Positions 49,658 through 58,932 of a stretch of 64,000 nucleotides of DNA are shown piece after piece. The notes under the pieces were generated by a model that ran no database searches, was not told the DNA's origin, and was given only the letters and a program-made list of their open reading frames with translations. This DNA comes from Microbacterium sp. XT11. GTDB lineage: Bacteria; Actinomycetota; Actinomycetes; Actinomycetales; Microbacteriaceae. The first letter of the stretch is position 1. The number at the start of each line of letters is the position of its first letter. Location of the stretch: NCBI RefSeq assembly GCF_001513675.1, contig NZ_CP013859.1, positions 1,241,081 through 1,305,080 of the forward strand, written 5' to 3'. The position numbers and the translations under genes are program-made.

Positions 49658-50956
49658 ATGACAGAGCTGTCACCTGCCGCCAATGCGGCTGCCGTCGGCA
49701 CGACCGGGTTCAAGGCGCCCGGCACGACGCCCGTGAAGACCCCGCGCGGCTATGCACCCGGCCTCGCCGCCGTGAACTTCGGCGTCTTCCTCGCCCTCCT
49801 CACCCCCGTGATGGTGTCGATGGCGTTCAAGATCCAGCACATCGACCCCGTGACCACCGAGGGGAGCCTCGGCCTCGTCATGGGCGTCGGCGCGGCGTTC
49901 GCCCTCGTCGCGAACCCGCTCGTCGGCCGCCTGTCCGATCGCACGACGTCGCGGTGGGGCATGCGCCGGCCGTGGATCCTCGGCGGGGCGATCGTCGGCC
50001 TGGGCGGCTTCGCGCTGATCGGCGTGGCCACCTCGGTCTGGGTGGTCCTGCTGGCCTGGTGTCTCGTGCAGACCGCGATGAACGCGGTTCTCGCGGCGGC
50101 GAACGCCACCCTTCCGGATCAGGTGCCGGTGGGCAGCCGCGGCAAGGTGTCGGGCATCGTCGGCATCACCACGCCCATCGGCATCCTCGCAGGCACCTTC
50201 CTCGTCAACTACCTGCCCGGCGATCTCGGGCGCTTCGTGGTGCCCGCCGTGATCGCTCTCGTGCTCGCCGTCGTCTTCGTGCTGATCCTCAAGGACCGGC
50301 GTCTCGCCGAGAAGCCGGCCGAGAAGTTCACGATCGGCATGTTCTTCGGATCGTTCGTGTTCAACCCCCGCAAGCACCCGGACTTCGGATGGACCTGGCT
50401 GACCAAGTTCTTCGTCATGTTCGGCTACGCGGGCATCGCCACCTTCCTGCCGCTGTACCTCGTCACGAAGTTCGGTCTCGACGAGCAGGGCGCCGTCACG
50501 ACGATCCTCATCGCCAACCTCGCCTCGATGGCGGCGATGGCCGTGTCGTCACCGCTCGGCGGGTACCTCTCCGATCGCATCGGCAAGCGCCGCCCGTTCG
50601 TCGCGGTCGCCGGCGTGGTCATGGTGGTGGGGCTGGTGCTCCTCGCCGTCGCCCCGACCATCGAAGTGGTCGTCGTCGCGCAGGCCATCATCGGGCTCGG
50701 CGCCGGATCGTTCCTGTCGGTCGACCTCGCCCTGGCGACCGAGGTGCTCCCGAACCCCGACGACACCGCGAAGGACCTCGGAGTGCTGAACATCGCCAAC
50801 GCACTGCCCCAGTCGATCGCCCCCGCCATCGCCCCCGGCATCATCGCGCTCGGCGCCGCCACACCGCTCGGCGGCTACACCACCTGGTACCTCTTCGGCG
50901 CCGTCGTCGCACTCGCCGGAGCCGTTCTCGTCTACCGCATCAAGGGAGTCAAATGA
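49658..50956 (+). CDS. MFS sugar transporter
   Basis: A 432-residue transporter with 12 predicted helices. The MFS loop motif is clear: GRLSDRTTSRWGMRRPWILG in the first half and GYLSDRIGKRRPFV in the second, reminiscent of the glycoside/sucrose-type and GPH-like carriers. It is followed by a GH3 glycosidase whose ATG overlaps its stop by 4 nt (50953-50956), so it probably imports an intact glycoside for cytosolic hydrolysis. ATG 49658 has AAAGGA 6 nt upstream. Expression is probably controlled by the divergent double TetR protein. Confidence 0.92.
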   Translation: MTELSPAANAAAVGTTGFKAPGTTPVKTPRGYAPGLAAVNFGVFLALLTPVMVSMAFKIQHIDPVTTEGSLGLVMGVGAAFALVANPLVGRLSDRTTSRWGMRRPWILGGAIVGLGGFALIGVATSVWVVLLAWCLVQTAMNAVLAAANATLPDQVPVGSRGKVSGIVGITTPIGILAGTFLVNYLPGDLGRFVVPAVIALVLAVVFVLILKDRRLAEKPAEKFTIGMFFGSFVFNPRKHPDFGWTWLTKFFVMFGYAGIATFLPLYLVTKFGLDEQGAVTTILIANLASMAAMAVSSPLGGYLSDRIGKRRPFVAVAGVVMVVGLVLLAVAPTIEVVVVAQAIIGLGAGSFLSVDLALATEVLPNPDDTAKDLGVLNIANALPQSIAPAIAPGIIALGAATPLGGYTTWYLFGAVVALAGAVLVYRIKGVK

Positions 50957-52710
50957 CCATCGCGACCACGACAGACCGCCCCTGGCTCGATGCCGATCTC
51001 GCGATCGACGAGCGCGTGGAGCTTCTCCTCGACGCCATGACCATCGAGGAGAAGGCCGGCATGTTCTTTCACACCATGATCGGCCTCGGCGATCCGGATG
51101 AGAAGAACGCGGTCTTCGGCACGCCGTCGGCGCGCGAGTTCCTGGAGCTCAAGCACATGACGCACTTCAACCTGCTCGGCGCGGCGGCCACGGGGCGGGA
51201 GCTCGCCGCCTGGCACAACGCCGTGCAGCGCATCGCGGCATCGACGAGGCTCGGCATCCCGGTCACGTTCTCGACCGATCCGCGCCACTCGTTCAGCGAG
51301 AACCCGGGCGCGTCGATCCTGGCGGGTCCGTTCTCGCAGTGGCCCGAGACCCTCGGGCTCGCGGCCACACGCGACGAGAGCCTCGTCCAGCGCTTCGCGG
51401 ACATCGCCCGGCAGGAGTACGTCGCGGTGGGACTGCGCGTCGCCCTGCATCCGCAGATCGATCTGGCGACCGAGCCCCGCTGGGCCCGGCAGACGGCGAC
51501 CTTCGGCGAGGATGCCGAGCTGTCCGGGCGGCTCGGCGCCGCCTACATCCGCGGGTTCCAGGGGGCGTCGTTCGGCCGCGGCTCGGTCTCGACCATGACC
51601 AAGCACTTCCCCGGGGGCGGGCCGCAGAAAGACGGCGAGGATCCGCATTTCGCCTATGGCAGGGAGCAGGTGTACCCCGGAGGCCGGTTCGAGCTGCATC
51701 TGAAGCCGTTCGAAGACGCGCTCGCCGCCGGCACGAGGCAGATGATGCCGTACTACGGGATGCCGATGGGCACGGAGTACGAAGAGGTCGGTTTCGGCTT
51801 CAACAAGTCGGTCATCACCGGGCTGCTGCGAGAGCGGTACGGATTCGACGGCGTCGTCTGCACCGACTGGGGGCTCATCAACGACGCCGAGATCTTCGGC
51901 GAACCGTTCCCCGCGCGCGCGTGGGGTGTCGAGCAGCTGACCCCCAAGGAGCGCATGAAGAAGGTGCTGGAAGCCGGGGCAGACCAGTTCGGCGGCGAGG
52001 CGTGCCCTGAGCTGCTGCTCGAGCTCGTCGCCGACGGCGAGGTCACGGAAGCGCGGCTGGACGTGTCCGCCCGGCGGCTGCTGCGTGAGAAGTTCGAGCT
52101 CGGGCTGTTCGACGATCCGTACGTCGACGAGGATGCCGCCGATGAGATCGTGGGTCGTGCGGACTTCCGCGCCGCGGGTGAGGAGGCGCAGCGCGCGTCG
52201 ATCACCGTGCTCACGAACGGCGGTGCGCTGCCCTTCGCGCCCGGGCTGAAGCTGTATGTGGAGGGCATCGACATCGAGGTCGCGGCGGCATACGGCGTCG
52301 TCGTGCCGTCGCCGGAGGAAGCCGATCTCGCCGTCCTCCGGCTGCATGCGCCGTTCGAGCAGCGCGCCACCGTGTTCGAGAACTTCTTCCACGCGGGGTC
52401 GCTCGACTTCGCGGCCGAAGTCGTCGAGCACGTGCGCGAGGTCTCACGCCTGGTGCCGACGGTGGTCGACGTGTTCGCCGATCGCCCCGCGATCCTCACG
52501 CCGATCGTGGAGGATGCTGCGGCCGTCACGGTCAACTGGGGTGCGTCGAGTGCTGCCCTTCTCGACGTGCTCAGCGGCGCCGCGCCCGCACGCGGAAGGC
52601 TGCCCTTCGACCTTCCGCGGTCGATGGCGGCCGTCGAGGCCTCGCGCCCGGATGTGCCGTTCGACACGGCCGATCCGCTGTTCCGGTTCGGCCACGGCTT
52701 GACGCTCTGA
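50953..52710 (+). CDS. Glycoside hydrolase family 3 (beta-glycosidase), cytosolic
   Basis: A 585-residue GH3 enzyme without signal peptide. The (beta/alpha)8 domain has TFSTDPRHSF, MTKHFPGGGP and the nucleophile Asp in GFDGVVCTDWGLIND (near residue 303). The C-terminal alpha/beta sandwich is shortened against typical beta-glucosidases (ending LPRSMAAVEASRPDVPFDTA, then FGHGLTL), and the Fn3-like third domain is missing. Coupled to the MFS transporter, it probably cleaves an imported beta-glucoside or beta-xyloside. The exact specificity is open. Confidence 0.92.
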   Translation: MTIATTTDRPWLDADLAIDERVELLLDAMTIEEKAGMFFHTMIGLGDPDEKNAVFGTPSAREFLELKHMTHFNLLGAAATGRELAAWHNAVQRIAASTRLGIPVTFSTDPRHSFSENPGASILAGPFSQWPETLGLAATRDESLVQRFADIARQEYVAVGLRVALHPQIDLATEPRWARQTATFGEDAELSGRLGAAYIRGFQGASFGRGSVSTMTKHFPGGGPQKDGEDPHFAYGREQVYPGGRFELHLKPFEDALAAGTRQMMPYYGMPMGTEYEEVGFGFNKSVITGLLRERYGFDGVVCTDWGLINDAEIFGEPFPARAWGVEQLTPKERMKKVLEAGADQFGGEACPELLLELVADGEVTEARLDVSARRLLREKFELGLFDDPYVDEDAADEIVGRADFRAAGEEAQRASITVLTNGGALPFAPGLKLYVEGIDIEVAAAYGVVVPSPEEADLAVLRLHAPFEQRATVFENFFHAGSLDFAAEVVEHVREVSRLVPTVVDVFADRPAILTPIVEDAAAVTVNWGASSAALLDVLSGAAPARGRLPFDLPRSMAAVEASRPDVPFDTADPLFRFGHGLTL

Positions 52711-53066
52711 CGGCATCCGGGCCCTGACCCGGCGCCCCCCACCCGCCTCACTGGAGCCCGGCCGCCTGCCTCCGCGCCCCCCCCCCTCACCGGCTTCGCA
52801 GATCTGCGACCCTCGCGTCGAGGCGGGCGGGCGCCGGCGTTTCCCGCACATCTCTCGTCCCGCGGAACCCCGCGGGAAATCGATATACCGGAACGCCGCA
52901 GGTGCTCAGTGCCGCGAGATTTCTCGTGAACTCTTCTGAATGGTTGCTGGACATTCTGCGAGGCGTACCGGAATACTGGCATCCACATGCGCTCTGTCGG
53001 CACCGCCGACGCCTGGGGAGGGCCGCGTGAAGCGAACGACGGTTACGCATCACACGGGAGAGGCGA
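52711..53066. other. Spacer before the large surface protein
   Basis: Contains a 10-base C run (52777-52786), an inverted repeat CCCGCGG-AA-CCCCGCGGG near 52859, and an AT-richer stretch from about 52875 to 52980 that probably holds the promoter. No gene was found; reading frames here are shadows of the surface-protein gene's upstream region. Confidence 0.55.
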
Positions 53067-56000
53067 ATGACGAAACTCGAGGGGCAGACTCTGCGGAGAC
53101 GCAGAGCAATCGGAGGAGGGATCGCCACGGCCACGGCCGGCGCGGTCATCCTCGCGAGCGCACTGGTGCCGACGGCGGCCAGTGCGCTCGAGGGAGCGGA
53201 TCCGTCGGATCCGTCGGCAGCCAGCGGCCGCATCCTGAACATCGGCACGAGTCTGCTGGGCGGGCTCGATGTCGCGGCGCTCGGCAACACGATCACGAGC
53301 AACCCGAGCGCGCCGGGCGCGCCGGTCGGCGACACCGGCTCGCTCGACGTCAGCGCGATCAACGATCTGGTGTCCATCGGTCTCGGCGAGCTGCATCTTC
53401 CGCTCCTGAGCGACGGCACCAACAACGGGCTCCTCGACCTGGGGGATGCGGGTGCACTGTCGAGCTACAGCACTTCGCCCAGCACGACATCGTCAACGGC
53501 GTCAGCCGGTGCGGTGACGGAAGCGGGTGCCATCGACCTGGGGGCCGTCGATTCGAACACCAACCCGGCGCGCCTGGAGCTCACCGAGCTGCTCGACCAG
53601 CTGGGTCTCACAGGGCTCACCGACCAGATCGACCAGGCGGCCATCGAGATCGGCACCCTCGCCGCGCGTGCCGAGAAGAACGGCACGACGCTCGAGTCGG
53701 AGTACGCGCTCGCCGATCTCGGCCTCCAGCTCCACAGTCCGCTCGTCGCCAACCTGAGCAGCACACTCACCTCGGCGGTCGATGACATCGTCGCGCCCGT
53801 CAACGGCATCGCCGGCGAGGGCGGACTGCTCACCGGAGTACTCGGGCAGCTCAGCACCATCGTCGACAGCGTCAACCTGCTGCTGGTGCGCCTGAACTCC
53901 GACCCAACGAAGAACACCGTCGAGATCAACGGCCTCGACACCCTCGTGAACGGCGTCGTGGCCGACGTGTTCGGCGGGCCGATCTCGAACACGAACGGCT
54001 CCGTGGTGCTCGACCTGTCGACCGGCACGATCAGCGTCGACCTCGCCGAACTGGTCATCGGAGACAACGGTCTCGACCCGGGCAACCTCGACAACCTCAA
54101 CGGCCTTCCAGCCAACACCGAGGCGCTGACGGCTGACGTCGTCTCGGCCATCACGGCCGGCGTCACCGAGGCGCTCGTCGGGACAGGACCCGATTCGCTG
54201 ACGACCAAGATCACCACGCTGCTCGACCAGCGTCTGTGGAATCAGGTGTCGATCAAGGTCGGCATCGACGCCAGCGGTGAGGTGAACACCGTTCTCGGCG
54301 GGTGGGTGCCGCTCGCCCCAGCCGCGGTCAACATCGAGGGCACGCTCGCGCAGTTCACCGGAAAGAACGGCGCGACGCTGACGGCCGACAACATCTCGAC
54401 GACGCTCGACCTCCTCGGGGCGCTCCCGGTCGGCGACCTGCTGAACCCGATCGTCGCACCGCTGCTCGGGGTCATCACGTCGAACGTGACGGGCCCGCTG
54501 CTCGACCTGGTGACGAACCAGGTGCTCGGCAACGTGCGGCCGATCATCCAGGACACGGTGGTCGAGGGCACGGTCGCACCGCTGCTCACGGTGCTCGAGC
54601 CGCTGCTGCAGCAGCTGGTCTCGCTGCGCATCAACGAGCAGCCGACCGAAGGGGACTTCGGCCCGGGCAGCTCCACCGTGCGTGCGCTGAGCTTCACGCT
54701 GCTTCCCACGCTCGACGCGGTGAAGGTCGACCTCGCGTCGGCGACTGTCAAGTCTCTCGACGCCGCGGCAGCCCCCAACGTGGACGCGGTCGATCCCGTG
54801 CAGGCCGGAACCAGCCTGTCGGTGACGGGCACCGACTGGATCCCCGGTTCCCAGGTGACGCTCGTGCTGCGTGATGCCGAAGGCCAGGTCGTCGGCACTC
54901 AGGTGGTGGTCGCCGTCGAGCCCGACGGCACCTTCCCAGCGGGGACGGCGTACCCGATCCCGGCGGATGCTCCGGCTGGCACCGGCTATGTGCTGACCGC
55001 GACCGACGACCAGCAGCCGGCGAACACCGACACCGACACGGTCGAGATCACCGCGGCCGGCGACCCGGGCGACGTCAACACCAATGCGGCGGCATCGGCA
55101 TCGGCATCCGCCGACGCGACGGCGGACGGTGACCCGTCGGCTCAGGCGGCCGCAGAGGCAGCGGCCTTCGCGAACAACGATGCCGACGCCTCGGCGGCGG
55201 CAGACGTGAGCGCCCAGGCCGCAGCGCAGGCGGCGGCCACGGCCGACGCCTCGGTCGACGCATCGGCTTCGGTCGACGCCGACGTCAACGCGTCCGCGGC
55301 TGTCGCGGCACAGGCGGCAGCGACGGCCGACGCCGACGACGACACCAACGCCGCGGCAACCGCCGCGGCCAACGCGAACTCGTCGACGGCTGCTCAGGCA
55401 GCGGCCACGGCCGACTCCTCGACCGACGCGTCGAACGAGGCATCCGCCAACGCCAACGCTGCGGCATCGGCCACCGCCTCGGCCAACGCCGACGCGTCGA
55501 CCGCCGCCGTCGCCCAGGCCGCTGCGCAGGCGGCCGCCTACGCCGACGCGACGGCCGACGCCAGTGCGGCAGCCGACGTCGACGCGACCGCCGCCGCGCA
55601 GGCTGCGGCGACCGCGCAGGCATCGACCGCAGCCACCGCTGAAGCCGAATCGGACGCGAACGCCGGAGCGGCCATCGCCGCCCAGGCCGCGGCCCTCGCC
55701 GACGCGAGCTCGAACACGGCAGCGGACATGTCCGCCACGTCGGATGCCAGCACCAGCGCGGCAGCCAACGCCAGCGCCGCGGCCATCGCGAACGCCTCGA
55801 CCACCGCCTCGGCAGACGCCGTGGCATCGGCCGATGCCGCCGCCGACCCTGGTGCGAGCGCGCAGGCTGATCCTGGTGCGAGCGCGACCGCTGATCCGGG
55901 TGCGAGCGCGCAGGCTGATCCTGGCGCGACCGCGACCGCGAACGCCTCGGCGTCGGCAGCCGCCTCGGCACAGGCTGACGACGACAACAACGCCGCAGCC

Positions 56001-56795
56001 CAGGCCGCGGCTGTCGCCGCAGCCCTCGCCGATGCGACCTCGACGGCATCCGCTGCCGCCACCGCCAACGCGAACGCCGCAGCCGCGGCAGCCGCCACGG
56101 CACAGGCATCGACGGCAGCCTCGACCGATGCGACGACCGACACCAACGCCCGCGCGGCGGCGGCTGCGCAGTCGTCGGCGGAGGCCGACAGCTCGGCGAG
56201 CGCCACGGCCCAGGCCAACGCGAACGCGTCTGCGGCAGCATCCGCTGCGGCGAACGCCAACGCGTCGACCGCCGCGTCGGCCGATGCCGCGGCCGACGTC
56301 ACGGCGACCGCGACGTCGAACGCGACCGCGACGTCGAGCGCGACGGCTTCGTCGAACGCGACCGCTTCGTCGAACGCCACGGCCGACGCCGCGGCCAACC
56401 CGACGGGCAAGCTCGGCATCACGGTGAAGGTCCCGGTCATCGAGCGGGGCCAGCAGCAGACGGCGATCGGCACCGGTTTCGCGCCGGGCGAGGTCGTCAC
56501 CGGTGTGATGAACTCCACTCCGCTGGCTCTCGGCACCCAGGTCGCCGATCAGCAGGGCACGGTGACGTTCACGTGGGCGATCCCCGCGAGCACCGACCTC
56601 GGCACGCACACGGTGACGCTGACCGGCGAGTCCGGTACCGTCGCCGGCACGTTCCAGGTCGTCGCGAAGGGTCTCGCCACAACGGGCGGTACTCTGCCTG
56701 GAGGCTGGATCATCCTCGGCATGCTGCTGGTGATGGCCGGCATCGGCGCGGCACTGATCGCACGCCCCAAGCGTGCGGGAGCCTCCGCCGAGTAA
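53067..56795 (+). CDS. Large LAxTG-anchored surface protein (choice-of-anchor G type) with Ala-rich repeat region
   Basis: A 1242-residue exported protein. The signal peptide has a long basic n-region (MTKLEGQTLRRRRAIGGGIA) and cleaves after TAASA near residue 47. Residues 48-600 are the choice-of-anchor G-like domain, followed by an Ig-like module (VTGTDWIPGSQVTLVLRDAE). Residues about 670-1105 are low complexity, almost only Ala, Ser, Asp, Asn and Thr. A final Ig-like domain (PVIERGQQQTAIGTGFAPGE) precedes LATTG (1203-1207), a membrane helix and a basic tail: a class E sortase signal. Probably a wall-anchored stalk or adhesin. A terminator follows. Confidence 0.88.
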   Translation: MTKLEGQTLRRRRAIGGGIATATAGAVILASALVPTAASALEGADPSDPSAASGRILNIGTSLLGGLDVAALGNTITSNPSAPGAPVGDTGSLDVSAINDLVSIGLGELHLPLLSDGTNNGLLDLGDAGALSSYSTSPSTTSSTASAGAVTEAGAIDLGAVDSNTNPARLELTELLDQLGLTGLTDQIDQAAIEIGTLAARAEKNGTTLESEYALADLGLQLHSPLVANLSSTLTSAVDDIVAPVNGIAGEGGLLTGVLGQLSTIVDSVNLLLVRLNSDPTKNTVEINGLDTLVNGVVADVFGGPISNTNGSVVLDLSTGTISVDLAELVIGDNGLDPGNLDNLNGLPANTEALTADVVSAITAGVTEALVGTGPDSLTTKITTLLDQRLWNQVSIKVGIDASGEVNTVLGGWVPLAPAAVNIEGTLAQFTGKNGATLTADNISTTLDLLGALPVGDLLNPIVAPLLGVITSNVTGPLLDLVTNQVLGNVRPIIQDTVVEGTVAPLLTVLEPLLQQLVSLRINEQPTEGDFGPGSSTVRALSFTLLPTLDAVKVDLASATVKSLDAAAAPNVDAVDPVQAGTSLSVTGTDWIPGSQVTLVLRDAEGQVVGTQVVVAVEPDGTFPAGTAYPIPADAPAGTGYVLTATDDQQPANTDTDTVEITAAGDPGDVNTNAAASASASADATADGDPSAQAAAEAAAFANNDADASAAADVSAQAAAQAAATADASVDASASVDADVNASAAVAAQAAATADADDDTNAAATAAANANSSTAAQAAATADSSTDASNEASANANAAASATASANADASTAAVAQAAAQAAAYADATADASAAADVDATAAAQAAATAQASTAATAEAESDANAGAAIAAQAAALADASSNTAADMSATSDASTSAAANASAAAIANASTTASADAVASADAAADPGASAQADPGASATADPGASAQADPGATATANASASAAASAQADDDNNAAAQAAAVAAALADATSTASAAATANANAAAAAAATAQASTAASTDATTDTNARAAAAAQSSAEADSSASATAQANANASAAASAAANANASTAASADAAADVTATATSNATATSSATASSNATASSNATADAAANPTGKLGITVKVPVIERGQQQTAIGTGFAPGEVVTGVMNSTPLALGTQVADQQGTVTFTWAIPASTDLGTHTVTLTGESGTVAGTFQVVAKGLATTGGTLPGGWIILGMLLVMAGIGAALIARPKRAGASAE

Positions 56796-56810
56796 GGAAG
56801 ACGCTGGTAC

Positions 56811-56843
56811 AGGTCGGGGTCGCCGCAGCGGCGGCCCCGACCT
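56811..56843 (+). terminator. Terminator-like hairpin after the surface protein
   Basis: AGGTCGGGGTCGCCGC pairs with GCGGCGGCCCCGACCT across a 1-nt loop with one G-T mismatch, 15 bp after the stop, then TCAGTGATG. Partial readthrough into the DUF5819 gene is possible. Confidence 0.7.
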
Positions 56844-56865
56844 TCAGTGATGAGAAGGACCTGGG

Positions 56866-57726
56866 ATGAGCACGATGACCGATACGGCGCCGACGGACGA
56901 AGACGTCCCGGCCGCGCAGACCGACCCGGCCGCGCAGACCGCCCCGGCCGCGCAGACCGACCCGGCGGTGCGACCACGGCCGGCCTGGTGGGCGAAGCTC
57001 ATCGCGTTCGCGGCCGTCCTCCTGACGCTGTGGCACGTGTTCGCCTCGTTCCTGTGGATCGCGCCGTACTCGGCTCTGCGTGAGATCCCGACCCAGGAGG
57101 TGCTCGCGGGCTACATGCTCCCGATGTTCGGCCAGTCGTGGAGCGTCTTCGCACCGGAGCCGATCAACGGCGACTACCACTTCAACGTCCGCGCCGTCAT
57201 CGAGAAGGACGGCGAGGAGGTCGAGACCGGATGGGTGAGCGCGACCGACGTCGAGCTCTCCATGATCCGCTACAACCTCTTCCCGCCGCGGGCCGGCATC
57301 CAGTCGAGCGAGGTCGCGAGCGGCCAGATGAACGCGTACAACAAGCTCAACGAGGAGCAGCAGGCGGTCGTCGCCCTCGACTTCGACAAGGACGACTGGG
57401 AGGACTGGATGGTGCGCACCTTTGACAAGCTCGAGGGCGACGACAAGCCGTCCACCGACGCGTACATGGCCGAAGAGCACATGGCCACCGCGTACGCGAC
57501 GCAGGTCGCCTACGCGATCTGGGGCGCGGATGCCGTCATCAAGGTGCAGTACCGGGTGAGCCGGCAGAACGTGGTGCCCTACGCGCAGCGCAACGAGCCG
57601 GACGCCAAGCGGCCCGACCCGACGTTCTCGACGACCGGCTGGCGTCTGCCGATCGAGGAGGAGGGCCAGAGCCGCGAGAACTTCGCGAACACGTTCCGCA
57701 GCCAGTTCGAGAGGATCCAGAAGTGA
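56866..57726 (+). CDS. DUF5819 family membrane-anchored protein
   Basis: A 286-residue protein. A Pro/Thr/Ala-rich N-terminus with three AAQTDPAAQTAP-like units is cytosolic. One membrane helix follows (KLIAFAAVLLTLWHVFASFL), then an extracytoplasmic domain starting FGQSWSVFAPEPINGDYHFN. That FGQxWxxFAP block is typical of DUF5819 and recalls the SdpA family. The function is unknown. ATG 56866 has GAAGGA upstream. Its stop overlaps the HTTM gene start (GTGA at 57723-57726), so the two form an obligate pair. Confidence 0.88.
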   Translation: MSTMTDTAPTDEDVPAAQTDPAAQTAPAAQTDPAVRPRPAWWAKLIAFAAVLLTLWHVFASFLWIAPYSALREIPTQEVLAGYMLPMFGQSWSVFAPEPINGDYHFNVRAVIEKDGEEVETGWVSATDVELSMIRYNLFPPRAGIQSSEVASGQMNAYNKLNEEQQAVVALDFDKDDWEDWMVRTFDKLEGDDKPSTDAYMAEEHMATAYATQVAYAIWGADAVIKVQYRVSRQNVVPYAQRNEPDAKRPDPTFSTTGWRLPIEEEGQSRENFANTFRSQFERIQK

Positions 57727-58802
57727 CTTCGGAGCGCACGGCCTCGCTGCCGACCAGGCTGCTCGCGTTCGCCGCGTCGATGATCGCCGGTTTCTGGGCC
57801 ATGGTGCTCTCCGCGGTCGAGCGCATCTCGGCATTCGTGTCGGACTGGCTGTGGAACGGCAAGAAGTCGCTCTACGGCCTCGCCGTCACCCGCATCCTGT
57901 TCGGCGTCACAGCACTCGGGCTGCTGGCTGCGAACTTCGGCACGCGCCTGTACACGTTCGGCTCCGGGTCGGCGTGGAACGGCGAACTCGCCGAACCCGT
58001 CAGCGACTTCCCGAAGATCTGGGTGTTCAGCGCGTTCCACGCCGCCATGGGCAACGACGTGGTCTACACCCTGCTCTACCTGCTGCTCGCCGCCCTCGCC
58101 GTGCTCTTCGTGCTGGGCTGGCGCTTCCGCATCGTGCTGCCGGTGTTCTTCTGCCTGTGGGTGGGCTTCATCGAGGCCAACGACATGGTCGGCGACCAGG
58201 GCGACAACATGTTCCGCATCGCGCTGCTGCTGCTGTTCTTCGCGGATCCGGCCGCCCGGTGGTCGCTCGACGCACGCCGTCGCGCGAAGAGCGGAGAGTG
58301 GTTCGCCCCCGGCAGTCAGCCCGCGCTGCTCGGCACCGTCTTCCACAACCTCGCCCTGGTCGCCCTCACGGCACAAGTGTGCTTCGTGTACGCCTCGGGC
58401 GCGCTGTTCAAGGCCGGCGGGGTGCCCTGGAAGGAGGGGTACGCGGTCTACAACCCTCTGCACACCATGCGCTTCGGCACCTGGCCGGTGCTCAGCGACC
58501 TCGTCACGACCTGGGGACCCATGGTCACGATGATGAGCTGGGGGTCGATCATCCTGCAGGTGGCCTTCCCCCTGGCGCTGCTCACCCGTCCCACGCGACT
58601 CATCGCCCTCATCGGCATCCTGTCGTTCCACATCGGCATCGCGGTGCTCATGGGCCTGCCGTGGTTCTCGCTGACCATGATCGCGATCGACTCGATCTTC
58701 ATCCGCGACCGCACCTGGCGGCGCCTGAGCGCGGGCGTCGTACGACGCTGGCAGGCGGCGAAGGCGGTCGCGCCGCCGACGCCGGATCGCGCCGCCGTGT
58801 GA
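57723..58802 (+). CDS. HTTM domain membrane protein (SdpB / vitamin K carboxylase-like fold)
   Basis: A 359-residue multispanning protein with about eight helices. HTTM landmarks include SLYGLAVTRILFGVTALGLL, LFVLGWRFRIVLPVFFCLWV, DNMFRIALLLLFFADPAARW and KAGGVPWKEGYAVYNPLHTM. The superfamily includes SdpB, needed to mature the Bacillus SdpC toxin, and vitamin K-dependent gamma-carboxylase. Together with DUF5819 (an SdpA-like partner) it may modify or process an exported substrate; that is inference. GTG 57723 is coupled to the upstream stop. Confidence 0.88.
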   Translation: MTSERTASLPTRLLAFAASMIAGFWAMVLSAVERISAFVSDWLWNGKKSLYGLAVTRILFGVTALGLLAANFGTRLYTFGSGSAWNGELAEPVSDFPKIWVFSAFHAAMGNDVVYTLLYLLLAALAVLFVLGWRFRIVLPVFFCLWVGFIEANDMVGDQGDNMFRIALLLLFFADPAARWSLDARRRAKSGEWFAPGSQPALLGTVFHNLALVALTAQVCFVYASGALFKAGGVPWKEGYAVYNPLHTMRFGTWPVLSDLVTTWGPMVTMMSWGSIILQVAFPLALLTRPTRLIALIGILSFHIGIAVLMGLPWFSLTMIAIDSIFIRDRTWRRLSAGVVRRWQAAKAVAPPTPDRAAV

Positions 58803-58932
58803 CTGTGCCCAGGGCACAACGACACAGGGCGGCCTGGGCGCATCCGTTTGTGCCAACCTCACACTCGAGTTCCGGGCGAGTTGTCGCAGACCTACCATCG
58901 ACGTATCCCTACTTCCCTCTGAGAGGAATGCC

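Noticed and set aside
52940-53785. 282-codon frame overlapping the start of the large surface protein
   Set aside because: Arg/His/Gly-rich shadow in another frame; the surface-protein frame has a signal peptide and conserved domain.
53502-56609. 1035-codon minus-strand Arg/Gly-rich frame
   Set aside because: Antisense of the Ala-rich stalk; composition follows from the codons on the other strand.
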